From the NCBI GenBank assembly GCA_024734495.1, contig JALMQS010000225.1, positions 4,672,369 through 4,736,368 on the forward strand: a stretch of DNA of 64,000 nt. Reading direction: 5' to 3'. Below the pieces are notes generated by a model. It saw nothing but the letters and a program-made list of their open reading frames with translations. It did not search any database and had not been told where the DNA came from. The stretch comes from Forficula auricularia. Lineage: Eukaryota > Arthropoda > Insecta > Dermaptera > Forficulidae. The translations under genes and the position numbers were made by a program. This document shows positions 24,904 through 38,400 of the stretch, one piece after another; the stretch's first letter is position 1; every line of letters begins with the position of its first letter.

Positions 24904-27125
24904 AATAAATGGATGCGTAAATTTTTTAATTTATTTAGGAATCCAACCTATCGTCTAAAAAAAAATATTAAACAATGTCGTTTCGGTCCCTACTTCTGAA
25001 ATCTTTCTGAATTGTTGTTTTTAATTAATTTTCTATTTAAACCATAGGTGATCAACCCCCCAAAAAATTAAAAATCTCAATGTGACTAGGCTTAAAATGA
25101 AAAATATTTTTTCATATATAAAATTTAAACAATTTATTTTTAAAATATATAGGATTCTTTATATCAATTCGTCGCCCCATTGCAAAGACTAGGTAACTCG
25201 ATTTTTCAAGTTCTTGAAAATGTTTTGTCTATTCCATACCAGGCATGTTTAAAGTGCTTATCTGAATAAACTGATTAATATGACTACAGATTATTATTAT
25301 TACAATTATGAATAACAATTCATATGTATTTTTAGCTATGAAAATATCCAGGTATCTAAAAAAAGAATTTTTTAAATATATGTAGGTATAGTTCTTGCAA
25401 TAGGGTGACGAATTATTCAAAAAGTAGGACCCGGAAAATTTTATATAGTTATATTAAAATTCATATGAAATCAAAAATAATGTTGAAAGTTTAGGCGATC
25501 GTTTTTTTTTTTTACAGTTGATTTGTATCGGCTGAAACACTATGATATCTCATGAGAAAATCATCAAAAATACCGATAATAAATATATAATCGAGGTCAA
25601 AAGATTATTTGGGTCAAACTAGAAAATTTTAATTTCCTAATTTTACCAAGGGAAGCGTAAATAGATAATTTATTAATAATTAAAAATACTATCTTCTAAA
25701 ATAAATATGATGATTTAATGATTTTTATTCAACCCAATTGACCAATCATAGATAAAAACATACTTTAATGTTATATTAACAAACGGAAAAATAATTTTAT
25801 TAAATCCGATTACTTATCAAGACATTTAGAGATATAAAAAAAATCTTTTTCTCTCAAAAATATATTTTTGTGAAAGGATATTATTGTTCATTCATATTTG
25901 AAAATATCTTATTAATGGGCCAAACTATTTTAAATTGCTGTGTACCTCTAAATTATAAAATTCTTACCTTCTTTAATCATAAATCCCATATATATTTACA
26001 AAAAAGAAAATTAAATCATAAAGATTTAATTGATATAAAGAAATAATTTTAAAAATATATGTAAATTTATAAATATAATATAATATACTTATATATATAT
26101 ATAAAATATCTATGATTTGGGGAATATGTTACCTTTATCAAATTTTTATTGAAAAAACTAAATGGGATATTAATTATAAAACATTATTATAGGAAAATAA
26201 AAACTTTAAAATATATTAAACATAGAATTTAAAAAATACATATAATCATCATTGTCTTAAAAAGTTCACTTTCTAAATTTCCGTTTCTTAAATACTATTA
26301 ATTTATTTAATAATTCCCTGAATCTGTGTTAGCAACTTGATTATTACAATTATATATACAAATATAGATATAATAATATTATCTTTTATCTTATACTCTT
26401 ATATATTTATAAATGTATATGTGATATTTTTAAGAAAGATTTAATTCATACACTTTGAAACTGTCATCAACGAAAATCTACTATTTTTAAATCTTTTTGT
26501 ATCCTGTAAAAATTCTATGCCCTTATAAAGTGCCTATTTGGAGTTTTATCAATGTCTGTGCCAAAATACATAAAATAATAATGTTAACATAAAAATCACT
26601 AGTAAGTGTTTACATTTAGCTTTGAATGAAAATATATATATATATTTATTCTTAAAAGTGTAATTTAGATGAATATTAGTGGCATTCAATATATTAATTT
26701 GTATTTAATATTTATGTATTATAAAAATAATCAATCTATATTATTTATATTAAGAAATTAAGAATTATTTTCTTGAAATAATTTTGTGTAAATTCAGTGC
26801 CTATCTTGTACTGGATTAACTCTATTTATTAAATAACTGTTCAGGCCAGCGCGAAGGGAAATCTGTGCAGTACCTGAATCCCCCCAGCAATTTTTAGGAC
26901 TTGACTAAAGTTAAAGATTTCACTAGTTCCGAATCTATGGCTAAAATCAAATTCTGGCAAGAAAATCCTTGATTGAAAAATTTAATCCTTAAAACAAATG
27001 TCTTTTTTTAAACCCATCGAAAAAACATGTAGCGCTGTTGATATTTTACATTGGCCTCAATCTCTAGCTATGCTATATAGATTGGGGAGGCCTAAATGGG
27101 GGGATACTCGGAGTTGCGAAAGCTA
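24904..27125. other. Very AT-rich gene-free stretch
   Basis: Downstream of the fucosyltransferase: TATATA-rich, no coding frame, no splice-bounded exon and no repeat arms that I can recognise. Could include a long 3' UTR. Confidence 0.6.
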
Positions 27126-27760
27126 TATCCTTTAAGGGAGTTGACACCGAACACTTACTACCAAAAATTTGAGACAGAACGGCCTTTATTTTTCTCCGCC
27201 TCAAAGCGAAAACTTTTGTGAGTGGCTGTCCGCGTGGACACTCACACATATGCAAAAGTCGTGTATGTGTATACGCCTCAAGTAAAAGAAACAATTGGAA
27301 ACGCCCCAGTACATTTAATTGTATATTTCGGGGGGATGCTCTTTTAACAATATGCGATGTTGCCACGTTTCAACAGTGAATTTGAGGTGTTTTCGAAAGA
27401 AATCATTTTTCTTGACTTTATTAATTTTTATCGAGGAATCTAGCGCAGTAATCCCTTTGAATTTTCGTACACAGTTTCGTCAATACTTAAAGAAAGAGTA
27501 CCTAAAATTTCAACGGATTTTCATTGTCATTGAATTTAATTTTTTTATAATTCGATCACAATAAGTCGAAATATAGTAATATCCCATAAGGATATGTGTT
27601 AATTTATAAATTGATTATATCCGGAAGGAGCGCTCAGAATTTCATGAAATTTTGCAAGGATTTTTTTTTCATAAATATTTATCAATTTCCAAAGTTTAAA
27701 AAAAATCTGATTGTAATCGTTTAGGGAGTCAACTCCCTTAAGGGTATAAAGCAGTCAAAA
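27126..27760. mobile_element. TTAA-flanked element, family C
   Basis: TTAAGGGAGTTGAC near 27132 is mirrored by GTCAACTCCCTTAA near 27732. The interior is GC-richer than its surroundings. Small ORFs inside show no recognisable domain. Confidence 0.65.
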
Positions 27761-28790
27761 GCTGGACAATTTAAATAAATAAATCTTTTTTAATTCAAAC
27801 AAGAATTAATAGTTTTTAGAATGAACAACTCTGCGATCAAGAATATTAAAAAAAATTTCTTTGAGTTAAAATGAAAATTTCCCTTTAATTCGATACTTTT
27901 ACTAAGAATCTTTACATTTTTTTTAGTAATCAGTTTTTTAGGAAACTCTAATTTAACTTATTTTCAACTAAATTCATAAGAACCATTGGAAAAATTACAA
28001 ATAAGATTTATTTTTATTTATGAATGCCAAATCTAGTCATGTCTCCATCATTATTATGTATATCTTTATATATATATACATTATATATGTTTAGAATAAT
28101 TCATATACATATATATAATTACCTTTCTATATATATGTGTATGTACAATATATATGTATGTGAATTTAAGTGAAAAATAATTGTATTTAGTGCCAATTGT
28201 TAGTAAAATAAGTGTCATTATATATGTTATTTAGATTCTATTTTTAAATAATTATCTAATGAAGATAATTTTAATTAATATTTTTATTCTCACAAATTAT
28301 TTATGTAATTATTTTTTTAAAAACATATTTTAGTTAAATATTCTCTCTATTTAAATATACATATATTTATATATATACACAACCCGTATATATCGATGTC
28401 TATTCTGTGATAACTAAATAAATATATAAAATTAAAAAAAAAATCTTAATTAGATATAATTTGCTTTTTTCAATCCCAGTCTACTCTGCCTCATAAACCA
28501 ATTCCTATTTTTCTAAAATAGGGGAAGCAGCTAGCTTAAAGATAAAAATGTTAGGGATAAGTTCAAAAACTTAATATTTTATGCCTGGGGATGGAGAGAT
28601 TTTTAAAACATCTTTTTTAAATTTATTTGCTCTTTATGTTTTCGAAATTTCTGTAGAATTAAAAAGAAAAAAAAATACTTTTGACTTTAAGTAAAATATA
28701 ATTTGGGGTAAAATACCTCCTACTGTTCTATGATTTTTAAAAAAAAGTATTATTTTTAAAATATCTGTAGTATTCTGTGTCCACATGATT
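27761..28790. other. AT-rich gene-free stretch
   Basis: Repeated ATATATATGTATGTG-like low-complexity tracts (28.05-28.17 and 28.36-28.42 kb); nothing coding seen. Confidence 0.6.
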
Positions 28791-28791
28791 A

Positions 28792-29060
28792 ATAGTTTAT
28801 AATAGGAAAATAAGGACAAGTTTTTATGTGTGACTTTTTTATTTATCAGGCAAGGTTTTGTCGACTTTGCCGTATTATTTTTTGAAATTTGTGTTTCTGA
28901 TGGTCTTCAATGGTAACGAAGATAACAAGAAAATTTAGACAAGTGTGTAGCATGACTATTTGAGGCCCTGAAGAAGTCGGCAAAGTTGACGAAACGTTGG
29001 CTGATAAATAAAAAAGTCACACATAAAAACTTGTCCTTATTTTCTTATTATAAACTTTCA
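28792..29060. mobile_element. Foldback element with hammerhead motif, family 1
   Basis: Arms AAAATAAGGACAAGTTTTTA and inverse; intact core on the right (28968-29000), decayed on the left. Confidence 0.75.
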
Positions 29061-29114
29061 AATTAATAGAAATTATGGACGGAAATGATAATAATAATGA
29101 TTAATAGTGTTGGA

Positions 29115-29855
29115 GTAAAAAGTTCGGAGGTTTCTATACAGAAATTTATAATTTTCTCATTAATATATCAAAGAATAATTAACATATTAACGAGAATTGT
29201 ATTTGATCGCGCTTTTTAAACAAGATATATATCGCGAGACTACTGCTGGTTGTGGCTATTGGAGTCTGCTGAGTCTTAGTCTAGACCAAGAGAGAATGAA
29301 AAAGATGTGATCTATTTAGCTATAATCCAGCATCATTTCGCGTTTAGCCCGCATAACGCTTTTTTATATCAAACACTGATATGGATCACCAAATGAATTT
29401 GTAATCTGAGATGTTATATATTCAATCTCCTAGTCAGCGCTCGATCTGTTAACACATGTGTTATGTGTTTGCTATTAATTAATCAAATACAGGAAACTTA
29501 TGATTAATTAATAGCAAACACATAACACATGTGTTAACAGATCGAGCGCGCTGTACTGGGGGATTGAATATATAACATCTCAAATTACAAATTCAATTGG
29601 TGATCCATATCAGTGTTTGATATGAAAAAGCGTAATGCGGGCTAAACGCGAAATGATGCATGATTATAACTAAATGGATCACATCTTTTTCATTCTCTCT
29701 TGGTCCAGACTTAAGACTCAGCAGACTCCAATAGCCTCAACCAGCAGTAGTCTCGCGATATATATCTTGTTTAAAAAGCGCGATCAAAAACAATTCTCGT
29801 TAATATGTTAATTATTCTTTGATATATTAATGAGAAAATTATAAATTTATTTAAC
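29115..29855. repeat. 740-bp near-perfect inverted repeat
   Basis: About 330-bp arms (from TTTATAATTTTCTCATTAAT to CATGTGTTATGTGTTTGCTA) face each other around a short centre containing AATCAAATACAGGAAACTTA. No coding frame. Confidence 0.85.
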
Positions 29856-30239
29856 TTCATTATTTCAAGTTAGAAATATATAAATTCGGATATTATTTTC
29901 TCTTAATATTTGACAAAAATCACTTGCTTTCGATTCGCGATCGAATCAAATACAGGAAACTTACGGTTTGTATACAGGTCTAGGCTGCATAAAATGAAGT
30001 AAATTAAAATAACAAGTCTAGAAATAAAAGTTAAGACTGGCCTCTTTTTAGAACTATATAAATATAAATAAATAAAAAAGAACATTTTTATAGTACCTTG
30101 GAATTTTTCATTGACATCATTTTCATTTTATACATATGACAAAAGTATATAGACCAAAATTACATAGCTGAATAAGGATATTATAAAATAAATATATCTA
30201 TAAATATATGATATTATAAAGTTTCTTTTAAATTGAATT

Positions 30240-31392
30240 TTATAATTCTAATGATATATCACTTCCCCAAAATGATTCTCCTTCTAAAAGTGAAGTCAAA
30301 TTATATTTTTCTAATTCCGACTGGAGTTCTTCATCATCATCTTCTAATTCATTCCCTTCCCTAAGCCTTTTTAACATTCTTGCCTTTTCAAGTTCGTCTT
30401 CAGGAAGATGAGGATTTAGCCGTTTTCGATTTGAGGAACATGCTGTGGTGTCTAAATCATCGTAGTTTGAAATTAAATCGTGGATTGATTTCTTAGTTTC
30501 TATACAGTTTTTTATTTCTTTCCGTCGATTATTGATTATGGAACGACCGTTGGTTTCTTTATTAAGGCCCCCCAACTGGGGATTAATCATAAGAGGGGAC
30601 CGTTGAAGACCAAATTTTCCCAAAACTTGAGAAATATAAAAATGTTTCTCATCTTGTGGTAATGTTTCCCATGCATCCGAAACATTCGATTTCAAAGCGC
30701 TTTTTGATTTATTTGGGAAAAGCCAATGAAATAATGTTCTTGTTCTCTTACTGAATAGTGATTTAGCAGCTTTAATCACATCATCGTGACGTTTCTCTGA
30801 GATCTTAAAAATATTATCATTCTCAGATTTAATATTAATTAATTGGTCACTTAGTTCAGTAGTATTTTCCGACCTCATATCATCTGGAATTCCAATAATT
30901 ACATTTTCTCCATCTTCAAAAATATTAATTTCATCGAGATTAATTCCAGAGGAGAGAATATCTTCAAAGTTCGAATTATCATTTGACATAATTTGGGAGG
31001 AATTACCAGCTATATCTTGGAAATCATTTGGGGTTTCGAAATTTGTCTCTTTGCCTGAATTTTCTATATAATTAGTAGTATTTTCTGGTTGATAATTTAA
31101 TGAAATTAGATTTGTATTTTCCTTGGAAAGTAATTCACAATTGTGTGTTAATTTTTTGTTCAGGATGAATAAATTCATAATTTTGAAGAGACGTTTCACC
31201 ATTAAAATTTTCATTGAAAATAGAATATGACGGTTGACTAAATTCATCACTTGTTCTTGCATTATAAATTATTTCATTTTCTGTTATATCTTGAAATATA
31301 TTATTTGGAAGATTAGATGTAAAAGGATTTTCTTTAAAATGTATAAATAAATCGTCTTTTATTTTATTACTTTCATTTTCAAAGTTTTCCAT
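30240..31392 (-). CDS. Unrecognised acidic protein with an HMG-box-like block; reading frame shifts once
   Basis: Two overlapping minus-strand frames together read as one protein of about 375 aa. The first frame starts at the ATG at 31392-31390 and stops just after an A6 run (31152-31157 on the plus strand). The second continues in the +1 frame to the stop at 30240. The N-terminal half is acidic and Asn/Ser-rich. The middle (about 30.55-30.80 kb) holds a basic and aromatic block, SKRTRTLFHWLFPNKSKSAL then VSDAWETLPQDEKHFY, which resembles an HMG-box helix pattern. A basic stretch (NNRRKEIKNC, SSNRKRLNPHLPEDELEKAR) and an acidic EDDDEEL tail follow. I do not recognise the family; a nuclear, DNA- or chromatin-associated protein is only a guess. 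The frame change may be a consensus error in the A run, a recent mutation, or an unseen small intron. It lies between the fucosyltransferase and POLR3H, with no sign of co-regulation. Confidence 0.6.
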
Positions 31393-31679
31393 TATAAATA
31401 AAAATGATAAAAATAATTATTTATATGTAAATTGAAAGAATGTTTGTCAACATTCAAACAATTAAGGTTCAAAGAAATTTAGTTAACATATACAAAGGGA
31501 CATAAAATGTTGTTTTAAATTAAAAAATTTCCTTGGGACTCAAATTTTCAATAAAATAAACTGCAACGGATCGTTGCTAAACTTTATCCAAATTCATTTA
31601 AAATATTAATATGTTTATTCCTTTATTATTAATCAGATATCACTTGCAATTTGCAGTTCATGTTGACTTTAATTAAAAA

Positions 31680-32220
31680 ATAATGATCGACTCTCATTTA
31701 ATACTCGAGGAATAACCATTCTACATTGGATTTTGACGTTTCGGTAATTATTAGTAACCATTGCTGAAGATATGGAGGATTCGACTTAAAATCAAAAATA
31801 GGCATCAATTCTCATCTAATACTTAAGAAATAACAATTCTACATTAGATTTTTGACGCTTCGATTATTATTGGTAACCATTGCTGAAGACATGGAGGAAT
31901 CGACTTAAAATCAAAAATAACGATCGATTCTTATCTAATACTAGAGGAATAATAATTCCATTTTTAATGTTTTGACTATTAATGGCAACCTCTACTGAAA
32001 ACGTGGAAGAATCGACTTAAGCTTGAGTTGTTTACCATTAAAGAATTTAGTCTTTTTGATTTTAAGTCGATTCTTCCACGTTTTCAGTAGAGGTTGCCAT
32101 TAATAGTCAAAACATCAAAAATGGAATGCAATAAGGTTATTCCTCTAGTATTAAATAAGAATCGATAGTTATTTTTTATTTTAAGCCGATTCCTCCATGT
32201 CTTCAATATAATTAAGCAAA
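31680..32220. repeat. Tandem units of about 121 bp (three direct, then inverted)
   Basis: Each unit has TTGACGTTTCG-like then AACCATTGCTGAAGA and GGARGAATCGACTTAA, at about 31.74, 31.86 and 31.97 kb; inverted partial units follow from 32.05 kb. Upstream of the acidic-protein gene. Confidence 0.8.
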
Positions 32221-32473
32221 TTATATATTTCCCTATAATATTTTTCTGTGCTTATTCCTTGATTCAGATCACCTAGCGGAAAAGTTGACTTTAGTTCTCA
32301 GATAACAAGTTTAATTCTTAAGGATAGATTTATCTAATTTACCAAAATAAAAATATTTATTATTATAAGTATATAAAAATTTATTTAACATATTTATACA
32401 ATTTATTTTAACAAAGTGATAATTTATATGATATATAATAAATAAAAAAGATGTACGTATGTATTAGAATAAT

Positions 32474-35400
32474 TCAAGATTTAGCCCACCAAGATAGAAG
32501 TCCTAGACCAGGTTCATTAATTGTAGCCTAAAAACATGAAATATTATTTATTAAAAAAATAATAATATTAATTCTGAATAAATTAATTTTAAAAGTGAAC
32601 TTCCTATGCACTTTGAATATTCATATAATTTTATCCTTGAAATATTTAGAGTGCACGTGTAAATTCAAAAAATTAACACAAGCAATTTTGCTATACAAAA
32701 ATTAAAAAGAAAAAAATATTTCTAGCTGTTATAAATGTAAAATATTATTCAAATTGACTTTAGATCATTGTAAAGTCGTTTGATAATTTTACTTTTGCAG
32801 GCAGGATGAAAGTAGACCATCATGCGAGTGGACCGAACAATCAGCATCAGTTTTATATTGAAACTAGCTAATCAATTAAAGTGTAAGTCAATTTTATTCC
32901 ATCGAACAATTTTTCAAGACATTACTATGAAAAAGATTCTTCAAAATAAGTGTTAACGGTCGAGAGAAGTAGCAAAATAAATAAAGAAGAATTACTTTAC
33001 TTAAGGTAGTTGTTTCACCATATGCGTTTTCTTAGGATTTTTTTGAAATTTTTAATTTTTAAATACTTCTGCATTAGTGGCAAAACGAAATTTATGACCA
33101 ATATAGTTCCGGAGATATTAAATTCCAAAGATAAGAGTTTTTCAGACTCTTATACATTGCACTATTCGGGATATCGGAAAGTTTACATACATATTTAATA
33201 ATAGTTTTAAGAAACTCTTCTTGCCATTGTTATAAAAAACTAAACCAAAATTAAACAATAACTAACTAACTAACTAACAACTATTTTCAAAAAAAAGATG
33301 CTCAAAACTTTAGTTATACAAATAACTAATACATTTTTTAAGAAAATTTTAATTCATAGTTACATCACAGTTTCTGAGATAATAATGGATAAATAATGAA
33401 AAATTTACACTAAAAACAAGCTGGCAACAACGCATGTATTTAACCTAAAAAGTGTTTTAACTTTAATACTTTTTTGACGTTTTTTCGCTTCAGTCATTGT
33501 TGCAACAGCTTTCAATCGCTTATTAAGAACTTTTGGTTTTATAAATCGACCTTTATAATGTACTTTATCTGACATTTCTATGATAAAATATATACAAGCT
33601 CGGACAGTGTTGCCAAACGAGCACGGGATTGGGTAGAAGTCGTACATTAACAGCAAAAAGTTTTGGGCTTATGAATTATGAATTCTTATTGTCTGTTCTA
33701 TATACTCTAGCATTAACTTTTTCCTAGTATTGTCGCGAAACAACTACCTTAAAATCTATACAAAATAAAGTTCCAGAAAAACGACTACTTACAAAATAGT
33801 TTTTTTTTGTATCAAATCATACTATACTAGATACTATATTTTTGCATATTATTCAGATATATATAATTTGATTTAAAAATTTTTCTTTATAAATATTGAG
33901 GATATTAATTTATAATTTACCTTCAATTTATAAGGTACTTTATTAGACGTTTCTTTCAAATCATCTAATTTAGTAATCTCTTTTCCATCTGGAAGAACTG
34001 GAGATGTCTCCTCAAAGTGTTCTGAAGTTATTTTGATACGAATTTTTTCACCTGTAATTTATAAATCAATTAAAAATAAAAAAAATTAATGTGTAAATCA
34101 CCCACCATTCGCTTTCAACTTTTTTATATAAATCATCATTACAATATTGAAATAATTATAAATAAAAAAAAAAAATGTAACTTTCTCACTGAGTTTGTCC
34201 TACTAAAAACAAAACGAAAAACATCCAATCGGGTATTTGAACCCATGGAATATAACAGATAAAATATTTCTAATTAAAAAGACTTATGATGAAGGTCAAA
34301 CGTTCGAGACTATAAGTCCCTAAAAAATAAATTATATATATATATACATATTTATATTCATTATATGTATATGTTTATCGAGCAGAGGACAACCTCATTG
34401 ATTAACTATTTGTTATTAAAAACAAATAAGAGTATAGCCGGATATGCATGGGAAATCTACCCCCGTGGCGATTTCTATTAGCACTTTGGGGGCGTTTTGG
34501 TACCAAATAAAAATAATTCAGCCAAATTTTCAGCTCTTAATCTTAAGCAGGTTTCGAGTAATTTGAAAAAAAACCTATTTTTTTTTTCAATAACAAAATT
34601 GAAAATTAACAAATGACGATTTTTTCCAATATGTACTTTGGGAGTAAAAGCATGAACAACTCTTTAGTTATGATTCGCAGATGGAAAGCCGTTTTTTAAG
34701 AATCCATCACCAAATTTTGTCAGAAAATGACTTTTATACTCTTTTATATTCAAGAATTTTTGGAAGTGGTGGAACATTATGAAAAAAATTAAAATCCATT
34801 TTTTTATAACCTTGCTTTTAAACGAACTAATACCTACTCTTTTTCTGGTAGAAAAATATATAAAAAATAATGTTTTAACCATAAATACATACCGCACTAC
34901 AGAAATACTAAGAAAATTAAGAAATACACTACTCCTGTAATTCCTGAATATAAAGGAGTATAAAAGGCAGTTTCTGATAAAATTTGGCGATGCACACTTT
35001 TCAAAAAAGCGGTCAAAAAATGATTTTAATTTTATTTCTTTTCATCTGGGAATTATAACGAAAGTGTTATTTCATGCCTTTCACTCGCAAGTATTGGGGA
35101 AAAAATCGTCATTTGTTAATTTTCAATTTTACTACTGAAAAAAAATCGAAAAAATATATTTTTTTCAAATAACTCGAAAACTGCTAAGATTAAGAGCTGA
35201 AAATTTTTAATTGGTAACAAAATGATCCCCAAAGTGCTAATAGAAATCGCTGCGGGGGCAGATTTCCCAAGCATATCCGGCTATACCCTTTGGTCTATTC
35301 AAAATTCAAGCCCTAGGTCGTTTTTTTTTTTTAAATGAAAATGATGAAAGAAGGAGTTACACCAAAAGGTGCAACCCCTAAAGGCCTGGGTTGGCCCCTC

Positions 35401-38400
35401 CATCGTGAAAAGAAGAAGAAAGAATTTTATGGGCTAGCCGGAGGTCGAAGGTATCTGTGGATACGGGTCTTAAATAGCTGAAGGTTATAAGTCGCGGGAA
35501 AGATGGTGGGTGGGAGCGAGTTCCAGTCTCTGGAGGTCATAGGGATAAAAGAGTTGGCGAAAGCGCTTGTTCGATTTTTATCCAATTTGACAGCGAAGGG
35601 GTGCTGAGCGTTCGAAAACCGCGTGTTTCTCGTAAAGAGTGCATTAGGGGGGATAATTGATTTAATTTTATGGGCTGGCTCGACTGAACAGACACCGTGA
35701 TAGTATCTGTAGTACAGGGAAAGGGCACAAATGGTTCTTCAGTGAGCCAGGGAATCGAGTGAGTTGGTTAGAGCCGGGTCTCCTATTAGTTTAATTGCTC
35801 GCTTCTGAATCGCATCCAGTGTAGCAAGAGAATGCTTGGAGGCACCCTTCCACAGATGAGAGCCATATTCGAGACAGGGACGAATTTGAGCCTTATACAG
35901 TATAAGAAGTTTTACTTATGGAAAGTGGTGTAGGTTTTAGGTGAAACATGATGTTAGTTAATAGAGTAAAGGGTGTGTAGTTTCACTGTGAAACTACACA
36001 CCCTTTACTCTATTAACTAGTATAAGAAGTTGACTGCGAGTATTACAGCGTTTAGACCTAAATAGGAGACCAAGCTTGCGCGCTGCAGCTTTAGCAGTGG
36101 TTGAGATATGGTCATTCCATGAAAGGTCAGACCCTAGAGTTACGCCTAGCATTGAAATTTTATCCCGTTTGTATAATTTTTAGTTTACAGCTCCTCACAG
36201 ACATACAATTTGGTTAAAATTATACACATTTAAAAAAACTACAAATACTCTCTGCTTTACGAAAATGCAGACCCCTAGATGATCACGACACAATAGATGT
36301 GGGGTGTGCATCATAAAAAGTTCGAGTAGGACACATAGCGAGAATTTAGTATTATTTCGTTTGATTAAACCAATTATTTTAAACGAACCAAAATAATTTT
36401 CATCTAAAATATTTATTCAAGAATTTTTACAGATTTTCCAATAAAGGGGTTGAAAAATCTTAGAGGAGAAACAGGACTAGCAATTTTGAAGATTATTCAA
36501 ACACCATTCAACGGTGCCTCAAATTTTTCTACAAATGAGACATCACGAATATAGAGCAGCAGATTTGTAGATCAAACAGTTTTATTGAATTCAAAAGACT
36601 TTCAAATTTGCATTTAAAGCTTTTTTTTTTTTATTTTTTAATATTGATGTGAAAAGGAGTTACACCAAAAGGTGCATCCTCTAAAGCCCCGGGTTGGCCC
36701 CTCCATTGTGAAAAGAAGAAGAGGGTATTTTATGGGCTGGAGCAGAGGTCGAAGGTATCTGTGGATACGGGTCTTAAAGCTGAAGGTTATAAGTCGCGGG
36801 AAAGATGGTGGCTAGGAGCCAATTCCATCATATTTTTTCATATTTGATCATAGGGATAAAAGAGTAGGCGAAAGCGCTTGTTCGATTTTTATCAAATTTT
36901 ACAGCGAAGGGGTGCTGAGTTTTCGAAAACCGCGTGTTTCTAGCAAAGAGAGCTCTAGGGGGGATAATTGATCAGCTCTACTGAACAGACACCATTATAG
37001 TATCTGTAGTACAGGGAAAGGGCAGAAACGGTTCTTTGGTGAGCCAGGAAGTCGAATGTGTTAGGGCCGGGTCTCCTATTAGTTTAATTGCTAAATTACT
37101 CTTGTTGATGGCTTTTAAATCATTCCAATTTAAATTCACCACCGATTAATTTTCTATTTATTTAATGGGTACTTACGTATTAACGCCACCGCAGCTACAG
37201 ATTTGGCGGTTTTTAAGCGCCGCTACTGACGACGGATTCTTTTAGAAAATGAATATTAATTAAAAAATAATTAGTAAATACCCAAAAAAATTCGAATATG
37301 TAAAAGTCGTTGCCGGTTCGGTTAAGATATATTCAGTTCGGCTCAGTATATCTTCATTTCGGGTCAGGTATATTCAGGCATTCGGTTGGCTCGAGCCGAA
37401 CCGAGCCGAGCTGAATATATATATAACCGAACCTTCCAAAGTTTATTCGGGAACCCATTTTTTTATCTAAATGAACCGAGATGATGAATAGAACCGAACC
37501 TATGAAAAGTTCTAAAAGTGAAAATTGCCAACGCCCACTGGCGCTCACTTGAGACAATTTGAGACATCACAGTCCATAAACTCAATTTCAGTTCAAATTT
37601 GTAGTTTAAAATTTTATTTGTAGCTGCGGTGGCGTTAATACGTAAGTACCATTTAATGTTTCTGTAATCAACGGATCGATTATATTGAATAAATTGGTTA
37701 GTGAGTTTGTTCAAGTTGGTATTACAATAGTGTACTAAGCTATTTTATATTTTGATTTACATTAGTTTAATTAATTAAAAAAGCTTTACGAAATATTTCT
37801 AAATGTCATAAAAATTAGAAAATAAATAAAACAGCCATAGAATCATTCACACGCGAGTCGGAGCGTGGAATGTTAAGACGCTAAGGGAGACGATAAACTA
37901 GTGAATTTAAAGCGGGAAATGGATAGACACAAATTGGACATTATTGGGATTAGTGAAATGAGATATCCAGAAGAGGGAGATTTCTTGGTTCGAAAACAAG
38001 CCATAGAATCATTCACACGGGGGGCAGAATGGGAGGGCAGAGTGGGCATTATTATGAATAAAAATAGGGCAAAGGGTAAAGAATTATCTACAGGTAAGCG
38101 AAAGGATTGGTTAGATTACAGTGGATTCGAAACCGAAAGATACTGTGATAATCCAGGTATACATGCCTACTACATCATATGAGGACCAAGATATAGAAGA
38201 AATGTACGAACAAATTGAAAACCTGATGAAGCGCGTTAAAGGGGATGAAAATTTAATAATTATGGGGGATTGGAATGCAAGAGTAGGAAAAGGCAAAGAA
38301 GGAAAAGTGGTGGGCGAACACGGTCTAGGAAATAGGAATGAAAGGGGCGAAAGATTAATTGAATTTTGCAGTAAGCACAGTCTAGTAGTAGCAAACACAC

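Noticed and set aside
27073..27366. Minus-strand ORF of 97 codons
   Set aside because: Lies across the end of a TTAA-flanked repeat, with no recognisable domain and no splice or start context.
31735..32000. Tandem units with GACGTTTCG and CTGAAGA as possible hammerhead-delimited retrozyme monomers
   Set aside because: CUGAAGA and GAAACGUC are on opposite strands within each unit, so they cannot form one hammerhead core; kept only as a tandem repeat.
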